Under the pieces are notes generated by a model. It saw only the letters and a list, made by a program, of their open reading frames with translations. It ran no database searches and was not told where the DNA came from. The position numbers and the translations under genes are program-made. Shown here piece by piece: positions 56,949 through 64,000 of a DNA stretch of 64,000 nucleotides (positions are counted from its first letter, which is position 1; every line of letters starts with the position of its first letter). Origin of the DNA: Chloroflexota bacterium (GTDB taxonomy: Bacteria; Chloroflexota; Dehalococcoidia; Bin125); contig JAPPFB010000025.1 in the NCBI GenBank assembly GCA_028875225.1, forward strand, positions 28,345 through 92,344, given 5' to 3'.

Positions 56949-57703
56949 AACGCCGAATCGAACAGCCCGGGCAACGCCGGCGCCAGCGCAACGCCGAGAA
57001 TCAACGCCGACACTTCACCCAGCTCATTGACCGCTCCATACGTGTCGCCGGTCATGCCGCCCAGCCTGGAGGCCATCCAACGTCCAACTCCGAGCGCAAC
57101 TATTGTCACGCCGCCGAACAGCACCAGTCCGCCCGGACCGAGAAACATCCCTGCCGCCAGTGCTGCAGTCAAAAGTCCAACGCCAATCTGCCACCATCGC
57201 CCGCCTTCCTGGAACGAGGAACCCAGCCCCTGCTGCCGGACATACGGGAAAACCGCCATCGTCGCCAGCATGCCAAACCTCGACAGGCAGGGAAACACCA
57301 GCAACAGCCCGATCCTCGCGGCATCCGGTGTGCTCGCCAGCAGGCTCCACTTGGTCACAATCAACGCCGCCCCGCCAATCACCGCGAACGCGCCGACATG
57401 CGTATCGCGCAAGATGCGCAACCGATCCTCAGCCGTGTATCCGCCGAACAGACCGTCGCAGCAGTCGAGGAATCCCTCGGTGTGCAACGCGCGGGTCAGG
57501 ATCAGCAGCGCCGCGACAAGGAGTGCTCCGACGACGATTGCCGGCAACCCCTCGCGCGCCGCCGCGTCCAGCCCGACCAGCGCCGCGCCCAGGGCGAGGC
57601 CAACCAGCGGAAACCATGCCCGCGTTGTGCTTGTGGGCGTCTCGCCCGGCGATGTGACCGGAAGGATGGTGAGGAACCCGAACGCGTGCCGCAGACTCCT
57701 CAC
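56942..57703 (-). CDS. cobS: Adenosylcobinamide-GDP ribazoletransferase
   Basis: AFGFLTILPV; HTEGFLDCCDGLFGGYTAEDRLRILRDTHVGAFAV; overlaps cobT. Confidence 0.92.
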   Translation of the reverse strand: MRSLRHAFGFLTILPVTSPGETPTSTTRAWFPLVGLALGAALVGLDAAAREGLPAIVVGALLVAALLILTRALHTEGFLDCCDGLFGGYTAEDRLRILRDTHVGAFAVIGGAALIVTKWSLLASTPDAARIGLLLVFPCLSRFGMLATMAVFPYVRQQGLGSSFQEGGRWWQIGVGLLTAALAAGMFLGPGGLVLFGGVTIVALGVGRWMASRLGGMTGDTYGAVNELGEVSALILGVALAPALPGLFDSALW

Positions 57704-58779
57704 TGGACCTGGCCGCCATTGTGGCTCGACTCGGAGTCCGAGACGCCGGCCTCCGCGAACGTGGCCATCTCATTCAGACTGGCCGCCGCCGCATCGACGA
57801 TGCCCATCGCCAACACCGCCCCCGTGCCTTCCCCGAGCCGCATGTCGAGCTCGAGCAGCGGTTTGAGTCCCAGATGTTCCAGCGCGACGCCGTGGCCGCG
57901 TTCCGCAGAACGGTGACCGGCGATCAGATAGTCCCGGCTCAGCGGCACGATCGCCTGCGCGATCAACGCCGCCGCAGCCGTGATGAACCCGTCCAGGACA
58001 ACCGGCGTCCGTCGAGAGGCCGCGCCCAGCACGACGCCTGCCAGGACCCCTATCTCGAACCCGCCCAGTGTGCGCAGCACGTCCACACCATCGGTCGGGT
58101 CGGGCTGGTTGACATCGATGGCCCGCGTCACCACGGCAATCTTGCTCGCGAGCTGCTCGTCGCTGCGAGACGCGCCTCGACCCGTCACCGCTTCCGGCGG
58201 ACGGCCACAGAGCACCGACACAATCGCGGCGGCAGAGGTCGTGTTGCCGATCCCCATCTCTCCAATGCCGATGACGTCGTCATACGCCGCGGCGGCGCGT
58301 GCAATCTTGGCCCCCGCGTCAAGCGCCGCCTCTGCCTGTTCCAGGCTCATCGCCGGCCCTTCGGCAATGTTCTCCGTTCCGAATCCGAGACGCACCGAGA
58401 CCAACGAGTCGGACGGTCCCACCGGCACGGCGACGCCCGCGTCAACGATGGTCAGCTCGACCCCTGCGCGCTGTGCAAACACATTGACCGCCGCCCCGCC
58501 TTCGAGGAAGTTCTGCACCATCTGCGCCGTGACCTCCTGCGGATAGCTGCTCACGCCGCTCGACGCGACACCGTGGTCGCCGGCCGCGAGGATGAGCTGC
58601 TTGCGGTAGGCGCGCGGCCGCTCGTCGCCCTGCATCCCGGCCAGCAGGATCGAGAGCTCTTCCAGCCGTCCCAGGCTGCCGGGCGGCTTCGTCAGTTGCC
58701 GCTGGCGCCGCTCCGCCGCAGCCATCGCTTCGCGATCAAGCGGTTCGATGATCCGCAGAATGTCGTCGAGCATGATCAT
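57700..58779 (-). CDS. cobT: Nicotinate-nucleotide-dimethylbenzimidazole phosphoribosyltransferase
   Basis: TKPPGSLGRLEELSILLAGMQGD; AAGDHGVASSGVSSYPQEVTAQMVQNFLEGGAAVNVFA; GEMGIGNTTSAAAI. Confidence 0.95.
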   Translation of the reverse strand: MIMLDDILRIIEPLDREAMAAAERRQRQLTKPPGSLGRLEELSILLAGMQGDERPRAYRKQLILAAGDHGVASSGVSSYPQEVTAQMVQNFLEGGAAVNVFAQRAGVELTIVDAGVAVPVGPSDSLVSVRLGFGTENIAEGPAMSLEQAEAALDAGAKIARAAAAYDDVIGIGEMGIGNTTSAAAIVSVLCGRPPEAVTGRGASRSDEQLASKIAVVTRAIDVNQPDPTDGVDVLRTLGGFEIGVLAGVVLGAASRRTPVVLDGFITAAAALIAQAIVPLSRDYLIAGHRSAERGHGVALEHLGLKPLLELDMRLGEGTGAVLAMGIVDAAAASLNEMATFAEAGVSDSESSHNGGQVQ

Positions 58780-58797
58780 CTGAACGGCCCGCGCTCT

Positions 58798-59379
58798 CTA
58801 GAACTCGATCCCTGGCTGCGCCTTGATTCCCTGCTCTTCGTATGGATGTTTGATCAGCTTCATCTCCGTGACCAGGTCCGCAAAATCGATCAGCTCCTGC
58901 GGCGCGTAGCGACCGGTGATAATCACGTGCATGGACTCAGGCCGACGCCGCAGTGTGTCGATCACGTCCTCAACCGCAATCCACCCGTAGTGCATCGCAT
59001 AGGTGAACTCGTCCAGCACGATGATGTCCTCGTCGCCGTGCAGGATCGCCTCCCGGCATCGCTTCCACTGCTCAATCGCCAGCGCTGTGGTTTCGTCCAT
59101 GTCTTTGGACAGCCAGGTGAAGCCGTCGCCGAGCGACTCGATCTCCAGGCCAATCTTCTGCGCGGCCCGATGCTCGCCGAACCTCGCGGTCGAGTGCTTG
59201 ATGAACTGGAACATGCGCACATTGAAGTCGCGTCCCCAGGCGCGGAAGAGCACTCCGAGCGCCGCCGTGGTCTTGCCCTTGCCATCGCCCGTATTGACGA
59301 TCACCAGTCCCTGTCGGCGTCGAGGACCGACAGTTGCGGGCGTCGTCGGGCGATCGCTCGGGTCGTTAGCGGGCGGCAC
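58798..59379 (-). CDS. cobO: Cob(I)yrinic acid a,c-diamide adenosyltransferase
   Basis: GLVIVNTGDGKGKTTAALGVLFRAWGRDFNVRMFQFIK; LDEFTYAMHYGWI; GTG start assumed at VPPANDPS (ORF extends to 59481). Confidence 0.92.
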   Translation of the reverse strand: MPPANDPSDRPTTPATVGPRRRQGLVIVNTGDGKGKTTAALGVLFRAWGRDFNVRMFQFIKHSTARFGEHRAAQKIGLEIESLGDGFTWLSKDMDETTALAIEQWKRCREAILHGDEDIIVLDEFTYAMHYGWIAVEDVIDTLRRRPESMHVIITGRYAPQELIDFADLVTEMKLIKHPYEEQGIKAQPGIEF

Positions 59380-60274
59380 TGGTCGCCTCACTCGCTCCGA
59401 CCGGCGTCGATGCTGTGGACAGGGCTGAAACCGATTCCTGAGCGATTCCAGGCTCTGTCGCAGGATTTCCCGCTGGCGCAATCAAGCTCACCGCCAGCGC
59501 GCCGGTCACCGGTTCTCGATAGATCGCCGACTCGACGCCGAACGCCAATTCGATCATCTCTGGCGTCAGCACGTCCTCAGGGAGACCATCCGCCATGACA
59601 CGTCCCTCTGCGAGCAGGACCAACCGATCGCAGAACCGAGCCGCCAGGTTGAGATCGTGAATCGCCGCAATGGCCGTCAAGCCGTCGTCGACCAGCTGGC
59701 GGACCAATGTCAGGATCTTCAATTGGTGGAGGATGTCGAGGTTCGAGGTCGGTTCGTCGAGCAGCAGGATCTGCGGCTGTTGCGCCACGGCGCGGGCGAG
59801 AAAGACGCGTTGGCGCTCTCCCCCCGACAATGTCTCGATCGTGCGGGTTTCGAACTGGTCGGTTTCTGTCAGGCGCATCGCCTGCCGAGCAATTCGATCG
59901 TCGGCCGAACCCTCGACCTGGAAGCGGCCCAGATGGGGATAGCGGCCCATGAGCACGAGTTCGAAGGCGGTGAAGCCCTGCGTGTACGGCGCAATCTGCG
60001 GCACCAATGCCAGGAGCTCGGCGACATCCCTCGTTGGCAAAGATTTCAGATCCGCGCCGTGAAGCGAAACCGAGCCTTCCTGACAGCTCAGCACGTTCGA
60101 GACTGCTCGCAGCAACGTCGACTTTCCCGCGCCGTTCGGACCGATCAGCCCGACAAACTGGCCCGGGTCCGCGCTGACATCGACTTGGTCCAGCAGTGTC
60201 GCCGCTTCGACGCTGAAGCTCAGCGACCGGGCCTCGACCGCTGGGATCCGGCCATTGCGCTCACTCATTGACAA
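59366..60274 (-). CDS. btuD: Iron-siderophore/cobalamin-type ABC transporter ATP-binding protein
   Basis: GPNGAGKSTLLRAVS; ETLSGGERQRVFLARAVAQQPQILLLDEPTSNLDI. Confidence 0.9.
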   Translation of the reverse strand: MSMSERNGRIPAVEARSLSFSVEAATLLDQVDVSADPGQFVGLIGPNGAGKSTLLRAVSNVLSCQEGSVSLHGADLKSLPTRDVAELLALVPQIAPYTQGFTAFELVLMGRYPHLGRFQVEGSADDRIARQAMRLTETDQFETRTIETLSGGERQRVFLARAVAQQPQILLLDEPTSNLDILHQLKILTLVRQLVDDGLTAIAAIHDLNLAARFCDRLVLLAEGRVMADGLPEDVLTPEMIELAFGVESAIYREPVTGALAVSLIAPAGNPATEPGIAQESVSALSTASTPVGASEATSAAR

Positions 60275-60292
60275 CTCCTCGCAATCGCCCGC

Positions 60293-61465
60293 TCACAGCG
60301 AGTAGACCTGTCGCTTGTTCTTGATCAACAGGAAGATGAAGAACGGCGCGCCGACGAACGCCGTCAGAATGCCCACACGGAACTCGGCCGGCTGGATCAC
60401 GGTCCGCGCCACCGTGTCGGCCAGGATCACGAAGGCAGCGCCGCCGAGCGCGCTCATCGGGATCAGGACACGATTGTCCGGTCCCAGGATCAGGCGCAGG
60501 GTGTGCGGCACTACCAGTCCCACAAATGCGATGGTTCCGCTGACTGCCACCGCCGCCCCGGTGGCCAGGGCAGCGGCGAGCAGCATCGTCAGACGAGTCG
60601 CGCCGACCCGCACGCCCATCGAACGGGCTTCATCGTCACCCAGCATCAGCAGGTTCAGATCACGGGCCAGCAACAGCAACACCGCCGTGCTGCCCAGGAT
60701 CAGCGGACCGGCAATCCGCACGTGCTCCCATGATCGAGCGTCCAACCCGCCGACCAGCCAGAACAGGATCTCGCGCAGCGCCGCATTGTCCGGCAGGACG
60801 ATGATGATCGCCGAGACGATCGCGCCCAGGAACGCATTGACCGCGACGCCCGCCAGCAGCAGCGTCGCCATTGAGAAGTGTCCCCCCACCACGGCCACTC
60901 CGTAGACCAGGAGCGCTGCGCCCATCGCGCCGACAAAGGCGAACACGGGCAATGCCAGAAAGAAGAGCCCCGTCAGCCCGGCGGCGATTGCGACGACGGC
61001 GCCCAGCGCTCCTCCGGCCGAGACGCCAATGATGCCCGGGTCGGCCATCGGATTGCGGAACAGGCCCTGCATTGCCGCTCCGGCGACGCCGAGGGCCATG
61101 CCCACTGCGGTTGCGACGACGATTCTGGGCAGGCGGATCTGGTCAATCACGAGCTGCTCGGTGCGGCTGAACTCGGGCACGTCGAATCCGATCGCCGACA
61201 GCGCGATCCAGGCAACGTGACTGACCGGAACGTCAACCGGTCCCAGGCTCAGCGAGATCAGACCGATGACCAGGACGAGCAACAGCAGGAGCGACAGACC
61301 AAGCGCCAGCCGCGTGGTCACGCCCATCTGTCGGTAGCCGCGCAATGATTGGATGCCCGAGAGCAAGGAAACGCCTCCAGCGGCTCCGCTGGAGGATTGG
61401 TATTCGACCTGCTCGGAACGTGCGCCCGGAGATCGAGGGACCTCTCTGAAGCGGAGAGTTGTCAC
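60293..61465 (-). CDS. btuC: FecCD/BtuC family ABC transporter permease
   Basis: RLPRIVVATAVGMALGVAGAAMQGLFRNPMADPGIIGVSAGGALGAV; VVPHTLRLILGPDNRVLIP; true start may be internal (MGVTTRLALG). Confidence 0.9.
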   Translation of the reverse strand: MTTLRFREVPRSPGARSEQVEYQSSSGAAGGVSLLSGIQSLRGYRQMGVTTRLALGLSLLLLLVLVIGLISLSLGPVDVPVSHVAWIALSAIGFDVPEFSRTEQLVIDQIRLPRIVVATAVGMALGVAGAAMQGLFRNPMADPGIIGVSAGGALGAVVAIAAGLTGLFFLALPVFAFVGAMGAALLVYGVAVVGGHFSMATLLLAGVAVNAFLGAIVSAIIIVLPDNAALREILFWLVGGLDARSWEHVRIAGPLILGSTAVLLLLARDLNLLMLGDDEARSMGVRVGATRLTMLLAAALATGAAVAVSGTIAFVGLVVPHTLRLILGPDNRVLIPMSALGGAAFVILADTVARTVIQPAEFRVGILTAFVGAPFFIFLLIKNKRQVYSL

Positions 61466-61466
61466 C

Positions 61467-61688
61467 TCTCGCCCAGGCAGGTCTCCTGGCTCGCGGGTGG
61501 ATGCTGCGCTGGACCCTTCCCATCGACGTCACGTCAGTCGACAGTGGGTGTCAGCTCTCCGTTCTGCCCATACCGCCCAACCTGGCGGCGCGGGCCCCGC
61601 TTACAGTGGCGCTACCGCGTCGGAGTTTCACCGACTTCCCTATTCTCCCGGGACGGGCACCTGGACGAAGTTTGCTGCCCGAAGCCTA
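61467..61688 (-). promoter_or_regulatory. Cobalamin (AdoCbl) riboswitch upstream of btuC
   Basis: Minus strand: aggtgcccgtcccgggagaatagggaagtcggtgaaactccgacgcggtagcgccactgtaagcggg ... gagccaggagacctgcctg. Confidence 0.93.
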
Positions 61689-61771
61689 GCACCGGCACTC
61701 AACGGCGAACAAGCACGCTGAATGTAGGGTTTGGTGCGTCAGGAATTCGTCGGGAAGCGGCGCAGTGGCGG

Positions 61772-61847
<76 letters not shown>

Positions 61848-61894
61848 ACGCAGATGCCGGACGAGATCAGCGTACAACCGCCGTCGTTCGCGGT

Positions 61895-62455
61895 TCAATC
61901 AACGGCTTCATCTGCCGGCAGCAGTCCGTCTGGCAGGTCGACGGTCATCGTGCCCGCCCCGAGGTCGACGTCGACCACCACGTCGCGCAGCGCAGGCACC
62001 AGCAGGTCCCGCCGCTCGCCCCGGTCGACGATGTAGACGTCATTGGCGCCCGTCTGCAACACCTCGCGGATTGTTCCCAGTTCCGCCCCGTCCCCGCCGA
62101 CCACGCGCAGACCCTCGATCTCGTCCAGGTACCAGAACGATTCACCCTCGCTTGGTCGTTCCTCCTCGGGAATCTCGATCAGCTCGCCGCGCAGCGATTC
62201 GGCCGACTCAAGGTCGGCCACGCCGTCGATGAACAGGTACACGCGCCCCTTTTGCCAGTTGCTGCTCTCGACGGTTCGAGGAGCGCCGTCGATGAACACG
62301 CGAGCGCCGCGATCGAACCGCTGGGGAAAGTCGGTCAGCGGCAGGACCTTGATTTCGCCTTTGAGTCCGCGCGGTCGCTCGACCAGTCCGACTGCGCGAT
62401 AGCCCGCGCGTGGCATCCGCTCTTCGGTTTGTGAACGTCCGAGCCGAAAGGCCAT
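61895..62455 (-). CDS. rimM: Ribosome maturation factor RimM
   Basis: VGLVERPRGLKGEIKVLPLTDFPQRFD; WYLDEIEGLRVVGGDGAELGTIREVLQTGANDVYIV. Confidence 0.92.
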   Translation of the reverse strand: MAFRLGRSQTEERMPRAGYRAVGLVERPRGLKGEIKVLPLTDFPQRFDRGARVFIDGAPRTVESSNWQKGRVYLFIDGVADLESAESLRGELIEIPEEERPSEGESFWYLDEIEGLRVVGGDGAELGTIREVLQTGANDVYIVDRGERRDLLVPALRDVVVDVDLGAGTMTVDLPDGLLPADEAVD

Positions 62456-62462
62456 CGCCGAA

Positions 62463-62690
62463 TCAGCGGATGTCGAGCGATGTGTCGACCGCGCGAGCGT
62501 GGCCCGCGACCGAGAGCAACGTGCGCATCGCGGTGGCCAGTCGTCCTTCGCGGCCGATGATCCGCCCCATATCACCCTCGTGCACGTACAGATGCACGGC
62601 GACATGATCGCCGTTCTGCAGCCGCTCGACGCGCACCGCGTCGGGCTCATCGACCATCCACTTGGCCACGTACTCGATGAAGTCTTCCAT
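62463..62690 (-). CDS. KH domain RNA-binding protein (YlqC/KhpA-like)
   Basis: MEDFIEYVAKWMVDEPDAVRVERLQNGDHVAVHLYVHEGDMGRIIGREGRLATAMRTLL. Confidence 0.92.
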   Translation of the reverse strand: MEDFIEYVAKWMVDEPDAVRVERLQNGDHVAVHLYVHEGDMGRIIGREGRLATAMRTLLSVAGHARAVDTSLDIR

Positions 62691-62701
62691 GACGCCGCTC
62701 G

Positions 62702-63025
62702 CTACTCGGAAGCCGCGCTGGCTTGCGCCTGAGCCGCGGCCCGCTTGGCGTCGGCGCGCTTGCTGCGCGGCTTCGGCTGCCACGGCTCGATCAGGTCCTC
62801 TTTGGCCAGGAATCGATGCACCGTCTCGCTCGGCCTGGCCCCGTGAGAGAGCCAGTGCTTGACCCGTTCGGCGTCAATGTTGAACGTCGCCGGCTCGGTC
62901 AGCGGATCGTAGTAGCCCAGGTTCTCGACGAATCGTCCGTCGCGCGGCTTGCGCGAATCCTGGACGACCACCCGATAAAACGGTCGTCCCTTGCGCCCGT
63001 GCCGGGCCAATCGAATTTTCAGCAT
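62702..63025 (-). CDS. rpsP: 30S ribosomal protein S16
   Basis: MLKIRLARHGRKGRPFYRVVVQDSRKPRDGRFVENLGYYDPL. Confidence 0.96.
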   Translation of the reverse strand: MLKIRLARHGRKGRPFYRVVVQDSRKPRDGRFVENLGYYDPLTEPATFNIDAERVKHWLSHGARPSETVHRFLAKEDLIEPWQPKPRSKRADAKRAAAQAQASAASE

Positions 63026-63126
63026 CTGTTCAGCTCTGCCTGCGTTTCGCTCGTCGGTATGGATCCAGCGTAGTGCCAACCCAGCATCCGCGCTGTCGCA
63101 TCAGCCACCTCCGGTCGCGCGCACCG

Positions 63127-64000
63127 CTAGCGACGGGCAAGCGGGGTGGTCGCGCCCGGCATCCCGGGCACCCGGCCCGAGGCGATGTCCTTCATGATTC
63201 CCTTGGCCTGCTTGAACTGGTTCAGCAGTTGGTTGACCTCTTGCGGACTGGTGCCGCTGCCCTTCGCGATCCGCCGACGTCGCGAGCCGTTGATCATGTC
63301 GGGTTTGCGCCGCTCCTCCGGCGTCATCGAGAGCACGATCGCCTCGAAGTGAGAGAAGAAGTCATCGTCGATCTCATCGACATTGATCTGGTTCTTGATC
63401 GAGCTCAGGCCGGGAATCATGCTCACGATCTGTGAGATCGGGCCCATTTGGCGGACCTTGCCGATCTGCTCAATGAAGTCCTCCAGGTCGAACTCACCGT
63501 CCTGCAATCGACGCCGCCAGACCTTCGCGTCCTGCTCGCCGAACTCTTCCGAGGCCCGCTCGACCAGCGTCGACATGTCGCCGCGCCCCAGGATCCGGCT
63601 GGCCAATCGGTCGGGATGAAACGACTCCAGCGCGTCGGGACGTTCGCCCACGCCGAGGAACTTGATCGGCGCGCCGGTCACGGCGCGGATCGAGAGCGCC
63701 GCTCCGCCGCGCGCGTCGCCGTCCATTTTCGAAAGCACCACGCCCGAAATGCCTACCGCGTCGTCAAAGGCCGACGCCGCGTTGACGGCGTCCTGACCGG
63801 ACATAGCGTCGGCGACCAGCAACACCTCGGTCGGACTGAAGCGATCACGCAGCTCCGTGATCTCCGACATCATGTCTTCGTCGATATGGAGGCGACCGGC
63901 GGTGTCGACGATCACCGTCCCCGCGCCGATCTGTTCGGCCCGCTGGAGGCCCTGTTCCACGATCCTGGCCGGCTGCTCGTCCGCGCCGAGATCAAAGACT
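63127..64000 (-). CDS. ffh: Signal recognition particle protein Ffh (5' part beyond window)
   Basis: VIVDTAGRLHIDEDMMSEI, LLVADAMSGQDAVNAA, GVVLSKMDGDARGGAALSIRAVTGAPIKFLGVGE; frame stays open to window edge (VFDLGADEQPARIVEQG). Confidence 0.94.
   Translation of the reverse strand, partial: VFDLGADEQPARIVEQGLQRAEQIGAGTVIVDTAGRLHIDEDMMSEITELRDRFSPTEVLLVADAMSGQDAVNAASAFDDAVGISGVVLSKMDGDARGGAALSIRAVTGAPIKFLGVGERPDALESFHPDRLASRILGRGDMSTLVERASEEFGEQDAKVWRRRLQDGEFDLEDFIEQIGKVRQMGPISQIVSMIPGLSSIKNQINVDEIDDDFFSHFEAIVLSMTPEERRKPDMINGSRRRRIAKGSGTSPQEVNQLLNQFKQAKGIMKDIASGRVPGMPGATTPLARR

Noticed and set aside
57721-59598. 625-aa plus-strand ORF opposite cobT/cobO
   Set aside because: Shadow ORF of well-supported cobalamin genes.

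Overview
This 64 kb window is high-GC bacterial chromosome made mostly of housekeeping genes. Gene content is compatible with a Chloroflexota-like genome, but taxonomy is inference only. Main blocks, in order: DNA repair, recombination and processing (UDG, RNase J, FtsK, UvrB, RuvA/RuvC, MutM, PolA, UvrA, LigA); GlyRS; a membrane pyrophosphatase; FtsH; ribosomal proteins L21/L27/L31; hisH-hisA-hisF-hisI; mreB-mreC-mreD-PBP2-rodA; clpC; S1-type protein; a 5S rRNA gene; a riboswitch-preceded cobalamin uptake/salvage operon lying between two tRNA-Ala genes; and rimM-KH-rpsP-ffh. The most unusual part is about 50.6-55.6 kb, between a 5S rRNA gene and tRNA-Ala(TGC). It holds a degenerate second 5S-like sequence, a nonsense-interrupted PaREP1-like gene, an orphan membrane-anchored periplasmic-binding-like protein with an internal lobe duplication, and an AT-shifted gene for a winged-helix-like/TIR-like (CAP12/PF10137-type) protein. 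That last gene has its own promoter, an operator-like dyad and a strong Shine-Dalgarno; a small hydrophobic ORF follows it. This is the best candidate for an undescribed defence or signalling module, but no function is demonstrated. Other observations are dispersed intergenic repeat families, a codon-usage mosaic inside ligA, and an SDR whose YxxxK lysine is replaced by Arg. All calls come from reading the sequence and the supplied ORF track; no database search was run.
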